Shown here piece by piece: positions 15,001 to 30,000 of a DNA stretch of 64,000 nucleotides. A program made the translations under genes and the position numbers. Within the stretch, counting starts at the first letter, position 1. Each line of letters begins with the position of its first letter. The DNA comes from Tribonema minus (Eukaryota; Sar; Xanthophyceae; Tribonematales; Tribonemataceae), in NCBI GenBank assembly GCA_017506865.1, contig JAFCMP010000090.1, positions 1,178,001 through 1,242,000 of the forward strand, written 5' to 3'. A model generated the notes under the pieces. The model was not told where the DNA came from. It worked only from the letters and a program-made list of their open reading frames with translations, and ran no database searches.

Positions 15001-18000
15001 ACCGATCTGTGCGGAATGCTGGAACAGACGGGGTCACAGGCTCTGGCCGTATCCGGTTTATCGCCCAACACGACGCAGTACCTCTACCTGCGGTCGCAGA
15101 ACGCCCTCACCGGTGTTTATGCGTACATGACGGCGAGAGGGATCCCTCTCACCACTACAGCGGGAGTGGCGCCTTCCGGAGGCACCTGCGGAATCCCCTC
15201 TTCCGTCACGTCCGTCTCCGCCACCGTGGCCGTCACCATGACCACCCTCGGTACAGACTCCATCTACAATTACTTTTTGAGCTCGTCCCCCACAAACTCT
15301 ACGAGCGGGACCATGACCAACCTCAAGGCGCTGACGGCACAGACGACTTCTCAAAACGCCAGTCTAACTCTACTGGCTCCCTCTACCACGAGCTACCTGT
15401 TCGTACGGGCTCAGAACATCAAGACGGGGGCCTACATCTTCATGACCACCGTCGGTTCTACCCTGACCACGCTGGGTACCGGAAGCGCGCCTACGGGATC
15501 CACCGTATCCGTCACTTCCTCGGCTTCTACGACCGCCGTGGTGGCGGTCACCATGACCACCCTGGGGACCAATGCCAACTATGCCTACTACCTGTCCTGG
15601 TGCGCCTCCAACTCCGTCGGAGGAACCATGACCAACGCTTGCCTCCTCGCGGCCCAGACGGCCTCGCAAACCGTCTACCCCTCCGGCTTGCCGGCCGCTA
15701 CGTCGCCCTATCTCTTCGTGAGGGCCAAGGACGTCATCACGGGTGTCTACACGGTGATGAGCGCCTCCGGGACACAGGTCACGATGACTTCGTTCGGTCT
15801 GTATTACGAGGCCGCCGCTCTCACCGCCTTCGACCCCGTCGCCAGCGATCAGTTCGGATGCGCGGTGGCGGTGAGCGGGAGCTACGCCGTGGTAGGAGCG
15901 CAGCTGAAAGACCCTCTCTCCGTGGCCAATGCAGGGGGAGCGTACGTCCTGGAGCTGAGTGGCACCACGGAAGAGTGGGAGCACAAGGCCGTCCTCTACC
16001 CCGCCGACGCGTACGCTGGCGACACGTTCGGCAGTTCGGTGGCGGTGAGCGGGACGTACGCTGTGATCGGAGCATCCACATGCGACCCCGGAGGAGAGAC
16101 GGGCGCGGGTGCTGCCTACGTGTTCGAACGCAACTCGAGTACGGGGGCGTGGACCCAGGGAACCAAGCTCGTCGCCAGCGATGCCGCGCCTTTTGACACC
16201 TTTGGGTACTCTGTCTCGGTAAGCGGGACCTACGCCATAGTCGGGGCTTATAACAGGAAGCGGTTGGGCGCCGCCAACTCGGGTGGAGCGTACGTCTTCG
16301 AGCGCAATTCCGGTTCTGGAGTGTGGGAACAGAAGGCGCTGCTCTTCCCCAGCGATCTGCCTACGGGATCGTACTTTGGATGGAGCGTCTCCGTCTCGGG
16401 GACATATGCCATCGCCGGGGCCTACGGAAAGTCGGGAGGCGGGGGGGCGTACGTGTACGAACGCAACTCGGGAACAGGCGCGTGGGAACAGAAAGCCATC
16501 CTTGCCATGTCGGATGCTATCACCGGAAACTTCGGGTACAGCGTTTCTATCGACGGCACTTACGCCGTCGTAGGCGCTAACTCCAAGACGGCGAGTTCTC
16601 TCACCAACGCAGGAGGAGTGTACGTGTTCGAGAGAGTGGGAAGCACGTGGACACAGACCGCCATCCTGGACAACCCCGACCCCGTCGCCTCCGACCAGTT
16701 CGGCGTTTCCGTCGCCGTGAACGGCGTCTACGCGGTCATCGGGTGTCCCTATAAGGATCCGGCCTCCAAGACGGACGCGGGATCTACCTACCTTTACCAG
16801 CGAAACTCCACTACCGGAGCGTGGGAGAACAAGACCCAGTGGACCGCCGGCGACGGACTCACCAACGACAGTATGGGTTTATCCGTAGGTATCTCGGGCA
16901 CGCACGTGCTCTCCGGGGCATACCAGAAGGCCGTGACCGGTGTTTCGACTGCTGGAGGAGTCTACGTCTACGAGTTGCCGATAGCTCCGAGCGCCGCGAC
17001 CATCCTTGTGGCGGGCGGAGACACTACCTCCTCTGCTGTCGTCAGTATCGGCGTGCTGGGCACGGACGCCGCCTACACCTACGTAGTCAGCCGCACCTCC
17101 ACCAACTCGGCGGGGGCGACCATGACGGACTGCGGCACCTGCGGCGTGCGGAACGCTTCCCAGACAGTCATCCTCACCGGCCTCACCGCCGCGACCACCT
17201 ACTACTTCTGGGTACGAGCCAAGAACACCACCACGTTGGCGTACACGGTCATCTCCTCCTCTTCGAGCATCACCACGGTCACCCCGCCCTCGGGCGCCGC
17301 CACTCTCACGGTGAACACCATCGCTCAGCAGACGTGCAACACTGCGGTGACCATGACCACCCTGGGCACGGCGGGCAACTACAGCTACTTCATCTCGTCG
17401 GCGGCCACCAACTCTACGGCGGCCGCCATGACGGATCTGGCACCGCTGCTAGCGCAGACGTCATCGCAGACAGGCGCGTCGCTGTCCGGCTTGACGCCCA
17501 ACACGACACAGTACCTCTTCGTGCGCGCCCAGAACATCAAGTCGGCGCAGTACACTGTGGTTTCCACCACGGGGACGACGCTCACTACTACAGCGGGAGT
17601 AGCGCCGGCTGGAGGAACCGTGGGTACGCCTTCCTCCGTTACGTCCATCTCCGCCACCGTCGCGGTCACCATGACCACATTGGGAACCGATTCTACCTAC
17701 AATTACTTTCTAAGCTCTTCCCCCACCAACTCTACGGCCGGGGCGATGACCAACCTCAAGCGGATGACGGTACAGACGACGTCGCAGAACGTCACACTGA
17801 CGCTCCTAGCTCCCTCCACGACCAGCTACCTGTTCGCGAGGGCCCAGAACGTCAAGACGGGGGCCTACATCTTCATGACCACAACGGGCACAGCGCTGAC
17901 GACACTGGGAACCGGAAGCGCGCCCACCGGATCGACGGTATCCGTCACTTCCGCAGCCTCTACTACCGGTGTAGTCGCGGTCACCATGACCACCCTGGGC

Positions 18001-21000
18001 ACCAACGCCAACTACGCCTACTACCTGTCCTGGTGCGCCACCAACTCGGTGGGGGGCACCATGGTCAATGTCTGCCTCCTCAAGGCACAGACAGCTTCTC
18101 AGACGGTCTACCCCTCCGGTCTTCCCGCAGGAACGTCGCCCTACCTCTTCGTAAGAGCCAAGAACGTGCTAACGGGAACATACACGGTCATGAGCGCCAC
18201 CGGAACGCAGATCACCCTGTCCGCCGCGCCCCTCTACTACGAGACCGCCGCCATCACGGCCTTCGACCCCGTTACGTCAGATGCCTTCGGATGGTCTGTG
18301 GCGGTCAGCGGAAGCTACGCCGTGGTCGGAGCATATGGTAAAGACACTCTTTATATCATCGACACTGGGGGAGCGTACGTCATGGAGCTGAATGCTGGAA
18401 CGGGAGAGTGGGAGCACAAGGCCGTATTGTACCCCACCGACGCGTGCGTTAACGACGGCTTCGGTTGTTCGGTTGCCGTGAGCGGGACGTACGCCGTCGT
18501 CGGAGCGTCCATCGCTGACCCCGGAGGAAAGGCGGATGCTGGCGCCGCCTACGTGTTCGAGCGCAACTCGGGTACCGGGGCGTGGGAACAGAAAACCAAG
18601 CTCGTCGCCAGCGACGCCATGCCGAACGACTATTTCGGGTATTCCGTCTCGGTGAGCGGAACCTACGCCGTCGTCGGGGCTTACGTACGAACTCAGCTGG
18701 GCGTCGTCTATTCGGGAGGAGCATACGTCTTCGAGCGCAATTCTGGAACCGGGACGTGGGAACAAATGGCCGGATTGTATCCGAGCGACCTTGTAACCTT
18801 CTCGCGGTTCGGATGGAGCGTCTCCGTGTCGGGCACCTGCGCCATAGTCGGGGCCTTGTCGAAATCGGGAGTAGGAGGAGCCTACATCTACGAGAGGAAC
18901 TCGGTGGGAGCGTGGGAAGAAAAGGCCATTCTCACCGCTTCCGATTCTACGGCACAATTCGGAATAAGCGTCTCGATCGACGGCACCTACGCCGTCGTAG
19001 GCGCTAACAACAAGACGGTGAGTTCTCTGAACGGCGCAGGAGGAGCCTACGTGTTCGAAAGAGTCGGAAGCACGTGGACCCAGACCGCCATCCTGGACAA
19101 CCCTGACCCCGTCGCGTATGACTCTTTCGGCTATTCCGTCTCCGTCAGCGGTGTCTACGCGGTGATCGGGTGTTACGCCAAGGATCCGGCGTCCAAGTCC
19201 AATGCGGGCTCTACCTACCTGTACAAGCGCAATTCCACATCGGGTGCGTGGGAGAACAAGATCGAGTGGACGGCCAGCGACGGACTCGCCAACGACCAGA
19301 TGGGTTACTCCGTCGGCATCTCGGGTACTCACGTTATTTCCGGGGCATACGGCAAGGCAGTGACCGGTGTGGGAAGTGCGGGAGGAGCGTACGTCTACGA
19401 GCTCCCCGCCGTAGACACCTACGTCGCACCTTCCGGCGCCACCATCTCGGTGGTGAATGGAGGAGACACACAGACCTCGGCTACGGTGACAATCACCACC
19501 CTGGGAACCGATGCCGCCTACACATACGTCGTCAGCCGCTCGACCACCAACGTGGCCACCGCCACCATGACCGACTGCGGCACCTGCGTCGCCCAGACAG
19601 CATCCCAGACCGTGGTCCTCACCGGCCTGTCCGCCAACACCACCTACTACTTCTGGGTGCGCGCCAAAATTACGAGCAGCGGCGTGGCAACCCTCCTGTC
19701 CGCTTCCTCCTCTGGTGCAATCACCACCATCATCCCCCCTTCGGGAGCCTCCCTTTCCGTCAGCACCATCACCCAGTTCTACTGTAATACTGCCGTGACC
19801 ATGACTAGCCTCGGTACGACAAGCTACTACAACTACTTCATCTCATCGGCGACCACCAACTCCACGGCGGCGGCCATGACGGACGTATTACCTCTCCTGG
19901 CCCAGACGGCATCCCAAACACCTATTGTGTATGGATTGACGCCCAACACGACGCAGTACCTGTTTGTACGCGCCCAGAACATCAAGACCGGGCTCTACAT
20001 TGTGACATCGACCACGGGAACGGCCGTCACGACCACCGCGGGAGTCGCGCCCTCCGGTGGAACCGTGGGCACGCCTTCGTCCGTCACGTCCATATCCGCC
20101 ACCTCTGCGGTTACCCTGACTACGCTGGGATCGGATTCCACATACAATTACTTTTTGAGCTCATCGCCCACCAACTCTACTGGGGGAGTCATGACCAACC
20201 TCGTCTCTCTGACGGCTCAGACGGCCTCGCAGAACGCCAACCTCACTCTACTGGCTCCCTCCACTACGAGCTACCTCTTTGCGAGGGCGCAGAACGTCAG
20301 GACGGGGGCCTACATCTTCATGACCGTCACAGGGGTGGCCCTCACCACTCTCGGGACCGGCAATGCGCCTACAGGAAGTACCGTAACCGTCACTTCCGCT
20401 GCTTCTACTACCGCAGTGGTGGCAGTCACCATGACCACACTCGGCACCAACGCCAATTACGCCTACTACCTGTCATGGTGCGCCACCAACTCGGTCGGAG
20501 GCACCATGGCCAACGTCTGCCTCCTCGCACCACAGACGGCTTCACAAACGGTCTACCCGTCCGGTCTACCTGCAGGCACGTCGCCTTACCTGTTTGTGCG
20601 AGCCAAGAACGTGCTCACCGCAACCTACACGGTGATGAGCGCATCCGGCACGCAGATCACCATGAACACCACGGTCCTCAACTACGAGGCCGCCGCGCTA
20701 ACTGCGTTCGACCCCGTCGCGAACGATACATTCGGGTACTCAGTGGCAGTCAGCGGAAGCTATGCCGTGGTCGGATCCTACCAGAAAGACCTTCTTGCGT
20801 TGAGCGACGTGGGAGGCGCATATGTTCTAGAGTTGAACGGAGGTACGGGTGAGTGGGAGCACAAGGCCGTGCTGTACCCCAACGACCCGTGGTTTTTGGA
20901 CCGATTCGGTTTTTCGGTTGCCGTGAGCGGTACTTACGCCGTCATCGGAGCGTACAACTCCGATCCGGGAGGCAAAATCGATGCCGGTGCGGCTTACGTG

Positions 21001-24000
21001 TTCGAACGCAATGTCAGTACTGGAGCGTGGGCTCAGGGTACCAAGCTCGTCGCCAGCGACGCCATGCCTTCCGACTGGTTTGGATATTCTGTGTCGGTGA
21101 GCGGAACATACGCCGTCGTCGGGGCTTCTTGGCGCACTCAACTGGGAGTAACACAATCGGGAGGAGCGTACGTCTTTGAGCGCAATTCCGGCAGCAGCGT
21201 ATGGGAACAAAAGTCCGTGTTATTCCCTAGCGATCTTCCTACAAACTCTTATTTCGGGTACAGCGTCTCCGTTTCAAGTACCTACGCCATTGTGGGGACC
21301 TTCGGCAAACCGGGAGGCGGAGGAGCGTACGTGTACGAAAGAAATTCGGGTACCAGTACGTGGGAGGAAAAGGCCATCCTGGCCATGTCGGATAACACGA
21401 CCGGGCAATTCGGGTGGAGCGTCTCGATCGACGGCACTTACACCGTCATAAGCGCTCCCTACAAGACGGTGAGTTCTCTGGCTAGCGCAGGAGGAGCTTA
21501 CGTGTTCGAAAGAATCGGAAGCACGTGGACGCAGACCGCCATCCTGGACAACCCCGACCCCGTCGCCACTGACCAGTTCGGCGCTTCCGTCGCCGTCAAC
21601 GGCGTCTACGCGGTGATCGGGTGTTACAACAAGGATCCGTCTTCCAAGACCAATGCGGGCGCGACCTACATGTACAAGCGCAATTCCACTTCGGGCGCGT
21701 GGGAGAACAAAGTGGAGTGGACCGCCAGTGACGGACTCGCCAACGACAGAATGGGTATATCCGTCGGCATATCGGGAACCCACGTGGTCTCCGGAGCGTA
21801 CCTTAAGCCCGTGACCGGTGTGGCGGCCGCGGGAGGAGCGTATGTGTTCGAGCTCCCGTCAGGCACCACCGTCCCTCCTTCGGGAGCCACCGTCTCGGCG
21901 ACCGTCTCTAATGCCGGCGCGGGCTCCGCTACCGTTTCTATAGCGACACTGGGAACGGACGCGGACTACACGTACGTCGTCTCCTACAGCACCACCAATT
22001 TGGCCACCGCCACTATGGTGGACTGCGGAACGTGCGTCGCCCAGACCGCGTCGCAGACCGTGGCACTGACGGCGCTGCCCAACAAAACCACCCTCTACTT
22101 CTGGGTGAGGTCCAAGGTGCCAAGTACCTCTGTGTATGCCGTCATCTCGGCATCCTCCGGAGCAGTCGTCTCCAACTGGCCCACCATCGTTCCGTCCTCC
22201 ATCACCCCGCTGACGTCTATCGTCACGGTGACGCTCGTCACCCTCGGCACGGGCATCAACTACTTCCTGTCCGCCTCGCCCACCAACTCTGCGGGAGGCG
22301 CGATGACTGATCTGGTGGGCATGAGCGCTCAGACCACGGCCCAGGGTCTGGGAGTTTCCGGCCTGGTCCCCAACACGACGCAGTACCTCTTCCTGCGCTC
22401 CCAGAGCGTCGCGGACGGGTCCTACTCCTTCATCACCACCAACGGAGTGGCACTCACCACCACCGCGGGCGTCGCGCCTTCCGGTGGTTCCGTAGGTACC
22501 CCGTCGTCCGTCACGTCCGTCTCCGCCACCGTAGCGGTCACCATGACTACCCTCGGTACGGATTCCACCTACAATTATTTTTTGAGCTCGTCCCCCACCA
22601 ATTCTACCGGAGGCAATATGACCAACCTCATCTCCCTCACGGCTCAGACGACCTCGCAGAACGCCAACCTGACTCTACTAGCTCCTTCCACCACGAGCTA
22701 CCTGTTCGCGAGGGCGCAGAACGTCGTCACCGGGGCCTACATCTTCATGACCACCGTCGGTGTGACTCTCACCACTCTGGGTACCGGAAGCGCGCCTACG
22801 GGATCTGTGGTATCCGTCAATTCCGCAGCTTCCACCACGGCCGTCGTCAGCGTGACCATGACTACCCTCGGCACCAACGCCAACTACGCCTACTACCTGT
22901 CGTGGTGCGCCACCAATTCCACAGGAGGCACCATGGCCAATGCGTGTCTCCTGACCGCCACGACCAACACTCAAACGGTCTTCCCGTCGGGTCTACCTGC
23001 GGGCACGTCGCCCTACCTGTTCGTGCGAGCCAAGAACATTCTCACGGGGGGCTACACGGTCATGAGCGCCAGCGGCACGCAGATCACCCTGTCCGCATCG
23101 TCACTCTACTACGAGGCCGCAGCGCTCACCGCCTTCGACCCCACGAGCGATTTCTTCGGGTATGCAGTGGCGGTCAGCGGAAGCTACGCTGTGGTCGGAG
23201 CGTACTGGAAAAACCCTCTCGCTATCGCAGATGCGGGGAGCGTGTACGTCCTGGAGTTGAACGCCACCACCACAGAATGGGAGCACAAGGCCGTGCTCTA
23301 CCCCACCGACGCGTACCAATCCGAAAATTTCGGTCGGTCGGTGGCCGTGAGCGGCACGTACGCCGTCGTCGGTGCGCCCCAATCCGGCCCCGGAGGCAAG
23401 GCAAATGCGGGTGCCTCCTACGTATTCGAACGCAATGTCGGTACTGGGGCGTGGACCCAAGGCACCAAGCTCGTCGCCAGCGACGCCATGCCTTCCGACC
23501 AATTCGGATTATCCGTTTCGGTCAGCGGAACCTACGCCGTCGTAGGGGCTTACATACGAACCCAAATGGGTGTCGCCAGTTCAGGAGGAACGTACGTTTT
23601 CGAGCGCAATTCTGGATCCGCCGTGTGGGAACAGAAGGCGGTTCTGTTCCCCAGTGATCTTCCGACCGCATCGCAATTCGGACGCAGTGTATCCGTTTCG
23701 GGGTCGTATGCCATCGTCGGGGCTTGCCTCAAATCGGGACAAGGAGGAGGAGCCTACGTGTACGAGAGGAACTCGGGCTCCGGGGCGTGGGAAGAAAAGG
23801 CCATCCTCACCTGTTCGGATTCTTCGAGCGCAAGCTTCGGAATCAGTGTTGGTATAGACGGCACCTACGCCGTCGTAGGCGCTTACTTGAAGAAGCTGAG
23901 TTCTCTGACCCAAGCTGGAGGAGTGTACGTGTTTGAGCGGATTGGAAGCACGTGGACGCAGACGGCCATCCTGGACAACCCCGACCCCGTCATTGCCGAC

Positions 24001-27000
24001 TGGTTCGGCTATTCCGTCGCCGTCAACGGAGTCTACGCGGTGATCGGGTGTTACCAGAAGGATCCGGCGTCCAAGAATTCCGCGGGCGCCACCTACCTGT
24101 ACAAGCGCAACTCTACGTCTGGAGTGTGGGAGAACAAGGTCGAGTGGACCGCCAGCGACGGACTCACTGGCGACCATATGGGGTTCTCCGTTGGGATCTC
24201 TGGTACCCACGTGGTTTCCGGGGCACGGGCGAAGGCCGTGACCGGAGTTACGAGCGCGGGAGGAGCCTACGTGTACGAGCTCCCTTCGGAAACCACCGTT
24301 CCTCCTGCCTCCGCTACCCTTTCGGTTCCGTCGCCTCTGGCCACCACCGACGCCGCGACGGTCTCTATCGGAACCCTAGGGACGGACGCGGACTACATCT
24401 ACGTCATCAGCTACACCACCACCAATTCGGCCACCGCCGCCATGGTGGACTGCGCTACGGTCGTAGCCCAGACGGCGTTCCAGAGCATTACCCTCTACGG
24501 CCTTGCGTCCTCCACGACCTACTACCTCTGGGTGCGGGCCAAGGTGGTCAGCAGCGGTGTCGCCACCGTCCTGTCCCCCAGCGTCACGACCGTCACCTCC
24601 TCCACGTGGCCTCCCGCAGGGGGCACCATCGCCCTCTCCGCCATCACCCAACTCACCTGCACCGCAACGGTGACCATGGGCACCCTGGGCACGTCGGGCC
24701 TCTACAACTATTTCCTCTCCAGCTCGCCCACCAACTCTACCAGCGGCACCATGACCGACCTCGTAGGACTCACGAGACAGACGACCTCGCAGGCTCTGTC
24801 GCTATCCGGACTATCGCCCAACACTACGCAGTACCTCTTCCTGCGGTCACAGAACGTCACTACCGGAACGTACGCGCTCATGACGGGGTCCGGCGTAGCC
24901 CTCGCGACACCGTCGGGAGTCGCGCCATCTGGAGGAACGTGCGGAACGCCCTCCTCCGTCACGTCCGTCTCCGCCACCTCGGCTGTCACCCTGACCACCC
25001 TGGGAACGGATTCCACCTACAATTACTTCTTGAGCTCGTCGCCCACCAACTCCACGGCAGGCACGATGACCAACCTCGTCTCTCTCACGGCTCAGACGGC
25101 ATCGCAGAACGCCAACCTGACTCTACTGGCCCCGTCGACCACGAGCTACTTGTTCGTCCGGGCGCAGAACGTCAAGACCGGGGCCTACATATTCATGACC
25201 ACCACCGGTGTGACCCTGACCACTCCCGGGACCGGAAGCGCGCCTACGGGCTCTACTATCTCCGTCACCTCCAAGGCATCAACCACTGCCGTCGTTAACG
25301 TCACCATGACTACTTTGGGGACTAACGCCAACTACGCCTACTACCTGTCCTGGTGCTCCACCAACTCGGTGGGAGGAACCATGGGCAACGTATGCCTCCT
25401 CACCGCCCAGACGGCCTCTCAAACGGTCTACCCATCGGGTCTGCCCGCGGGCACGTCGCCCTACCTATTCGTGAGAGCCAAGAACTTGCTTACCGGAGCC
25501 TACACGATGATGAGCGCATCCGGTACGATAGTGTCCTCCCTGACAGCTTCGAGCATCTACTACGAGGCCGCCGCAATCACGGCCTTCGACCCCGTCGCGA
25601 CCGATTACTTCGGATTCTCGGTTGCGGTGAGTGGGAGCTACGCCGTGGTGGGAGCGTACCAGAAGGACCCTCTCTCCGTAACAAACGCGGGAGGAGTCTA
25701 CGTCCTCGAGCTCAACGCTACCACCACGGAGTGGGAGCACAAGGCTGTTCTGTACCCCACCGACGCATACGCTTCCGACGGCTTTGGTTCCTCAGTGGCC
25801 GTGAGCGGCACGTACGCCGTCGTCGGAGCGTACACTTCCGACCCTGCAGGAAAGACGAATGCGGGTGCATCCTACGTGTTCGAACGCAACTCCGGTACCG
25901 GAGCTTGGGCCCAGAGCACCAAGCTCATCGCCAGCGACGCCATGCCCGGCGACAACTTCGGGTCCTCCGTCTCGGTGAGCGGAACCTACGCCATCGTCGG
26001 GGCTTTCGCCCGAAAGCAATTGGGCGTTGCAGCTTCAGGAGGAGCGTACGTCTTTGAGCGCAATTCTGGAACTACAGTGTGGGAACAAAAGGCCATCCTC
26101 TTCCCTAGTGATATTACTACGAGCTCCGTGTTCGGATACAGCGTTTCCGTTTCGGGCACTTACGCCATCGTCGGGGCCTACACAAAATCGGGAGGCGGGG
26201 GAGCCTACGTCTACGAGAGAAACTCAGGTACAGGCGCCTGGGAAGAGAAGGCAATCCTGGCCATGTCGGATACCACGACCGGCGCCTTTGGGTGCAGCGT
26301 CGCGATCGACGGCACCTACGCCGTCGTAGGCGCTTACGCCAAGACGGTGAGTTCTCTCACCAACGCAGGAGGAGCGTACGTGTTCGAGAGGGTCGGGGGC
26401 ATGTGGACGCAGACCGCCATACTGGACAACCCCGACCCCGTCGCCTTCGATTATTTCGCATGGTGCGTCGCCGTCAACGGCGTCTACGCGGTGATCGGGT
26501 GTGTCGGAAAGGATCCGGCGTCCAAGAACGGCGCGGGCTCCACCTACCTGTACAAGCGCAATTCTACTACCGGCGCATGGGAGAACAAGATCGAGTGGAC
26601 CGCCAGCGACGGACTCGCTTCCGACCAGATGGGGTCCTCCGTCGGAATCTCCGGAACCCACGTGCTTTCAGGGGCAAACACCAAGGCCGTGACCGGTGTG
26701 GCGAATGCGGGAGGAGTCTACGTGTACGAACTTCCCTCTTCCGGTGTGGTTGCCCCTGCAGGCGGCGCCATCTCCGCCACCTCCATCACCTCCGCCGCCG
26801 GCGCGGGGTCAGCCACCGTCGCCATCGGAACGCTCGGCACGGACGCCACCTACACCTACGTCGTCTCCTACTCTCTCTCCAACTCGTCCACCGCCACCAT
26901 GGTGGACGTCGGCACCTGCGTCGCCCAGACGTCCTCTCAGGGCGTCACCCTGGCAGCGCTGCCCGTAGGCTCCGCCATCTACCTCTGGGTGAGGTCCAAG

Positions 27001-30000
27001 GTCACCAGCAGCTCCGCCTACACCGCCATCTCCTCGGCCTACCCCCTCTTCACGGGCATCTCGTCCATCACCCTCTCCGCCATCACCCAGCTCACATGCA
27101 CCGCGACGGTCACGATGGCCAACCTCGGCGCAGCGGGAGCGTACAACTACTTCCTGTCCGGCTCGCCCACCAACTCTACCGGCGGAGCCATGACCAACCT
27201 GGCGGGAATGGCGAGACAGACGGCGTCGCAGGCGCTGTCCTTGTCTGGCTTATCGCCCAACACCACACAGTACCTCTTCCTGCGGTCGCAGAGCGTCGCC
27301 ACCGGCGCGTACACCTTCATCACGTCCACCGGAGTCACGCTGACTACCCTCGCCGGCGTCGCCCCATCAGGAGGCACTGTGGGTACGCCATCCTCCGTCA
27401 CGTCCGTCTCCGCCACCGTGGCAGTCACCATGACCACCCTGGGAACGGATTCCACCTACAATTACTTTTTGAGCTCGTCTCCCACCAACTCGACGGGAGG
27501 AACGATGACCAACCTCATCTCTCTCACGGCACAGACGGCATCGCAAAACGCCTTCCTCACTCTACTGGCTCCATCCACAACGAGCTACCTCTTCGCGAGG
27601 GCGCAGAACGTCAAGACGGGGGCCTATATCTTCATGACCACCGTCGGCGTGACCCTGACCACGCTGGGCACAGGAAACGCGCCCACCGGATCAACGGTAT
27701 CCGTCACCTCGGCTGCTTCTACCACGGCCGTCGTGGCAGTCACCATGACCACCCTGGGAACCAACGCCAACTACGCCTACTACCTGTCGTGGTGCGCCAC
27801 CAACTCGGTCGGGGGCACCATGGCCAACGTATGTCTCCTCGCCGCCCAGACCACATCCCAAACGGTCTACCCATCCGGGCTACCTGCCGGAACCTCGCCC
27901 TACCTGTTCGTGAGGGCCAAGAACGTGCTCACGGGGGCCTACACGGTGATGAGCGCCAGCGGTACGCAGACGCCTACTCTGGCCGCCGCGAGTATCTACT
28001 ACGAAGCCGCTGCCCTGACTGCCTTCGACCCCGTCGGGTTCGATTACTTTGGATACGCAGTGGCGGTCAGCGGAAGTTACGCCGTGGTCAGCGCGTACCA
28101 GAAAGACCCTCTCTCCTTAACCAACGCGGGGGGAGCGTACATCCTCGAGTTGAACGCTAGCACCGGAGAGTGGGAGCACAAGGCCGTGTTGTACCCCACC
28201 GACGCGTGCGCTTCCGACCTTTTCGGTATTTGGGTCGCCGTGAGCGGTACGTACGCCGTCGTCGGAGCTTACGGCTCCGATCCGGGAGGCAAGACGGATG
28301 CCGGAGCCGCCTACGTGTTCGAACGCAATTCCGGAACCGGTGCGTGGGCCTCGGCGACCAAGCTCGTCGCCAGCGATGCCACGCCTGGCGACGGATTCGG
28401 GTGTTCCGTCTCGGTGAGCGGAACCTACGCCATCGTCGGGGCTTACGGAAGAAAGCAGCTGGGCGTCGCCAATTCGGGAGGAGCGTACGTGTTTGAGCGC
28501 AATTCCGGAACTACGGTATGGGAACAGAAGGCCGTGCTGTACCCTAGCGATCTTGTAACGGCATCGTATTTCGGACGCAGCGTCTCCGTTTCGGGTACCT
28601 ACGCCATCGTCGGGGCCTTCAACAAGTCGGGAGGAGGAGGAGCCTATGTCTACGAGAGAAACTCGGGAACGGGTGCGTGGGAAGAAAAAGCCATCCTCGC
28701 AATGTCCGATACCACGGCAGGAAGCTTCGGTATGAGCGTTGGTATAGACGGCACCTACGCCGTCGTGGGCGCTTCTGAGAAGACGGTGAGTTCTCTGACA
28801 TTTGCAGGAGGAGCGTACGTATTCGAGAGGGTCGGGGGCACGTGGACGCAGACCGCCGTCCTGGACAACCCCGACCCCGTCACAAACGACAATTTAGGCG
28901 GGTCCGTCGCCGTCAGCGGCATCTACGCGGTGATCGGGTGTCAAGGCAAGGATCCGGCGTCCAAGAGCAGTGCCGGATCTACCTACCTCTACAAGCGCAA
29001 CTCCACTAGCGGAGCGTGGGAGAACAAGGTCGAGTGGGCCGCCAGCGACGGACTCGCCAACGACAGTATGGGTTACTCCGTCGGAATATCGGGAACTCAC
29101 GTGGTTTCCGGGTCATACGGCAAAACCGTGACCGGTGTTGGGGCTGCGGGAGGGGCTTACGTCTACGAGCTCCCATCCGGTACCACCGTCCCTCCTTCCG
29201 GCATCACCATCTCGGTGTCCTCGTCTCTCGCCGACACGGGCATCGCCGCCGTCGCCATCGGCACCCTCGGGACGGACGCTACCTACACTTACGTCGTCAG
29301 CTATTCTACGACCAATTCGTCTACCGCCACCATGGTTGACTGCGGTTCCGTCGTAGCACAGACGGCATCCCAGAACGTCGCCCTCACTGGCCTATCCGGG
29401 CTGACCAAGTACTACCTGTGGGTGCGCGCCAAGGTGGCGGGCAGCGCGGCGTACACCGTCCTCTCCTCCAGCTCTGCCACCACCACCCCCGACTGGCCTC
29501 CTCTGGGCGGCACCATCGCCGTCTCCGCGATCACACAGCTGACCTGCACCGCCACCGTCACCCTGACCGCACTCGGGGCAACAGGCGCCTACAACTACTT
29601 CCTCTCCGGCTCGCCCACAAACTCTACCAGCGGCACCATGACCGATCTCATAGGGGTCACGAGACAGACGACGTCCCAGGCACTGTCTCTTTCCGGTTTG
29701 TCGCCGAACACGACCCAGTACCTCTTCCTGCGAGCTCAGAAGGTATCCGACTCGTCCTACTCCTTCATCACCACCACCGGAGTGACACTGACAACCACCG
29801 CGGGCGTCGCGCCCTCGGGTGGCACGGTGTATACGCCGTACTCCGTCACGTCTACTACCGCCGCCGTTGCGGTCACGATGACCACCCTGGGCACGGATTC
29901 CATCTACAATTACTTTTTGAGCTCTTCCCCCACCAACTCTACTGGGGGAACCATGACCAACCTGAAGTCATTGCCCGCCCAGACTTCCCCCCCAAACTCC

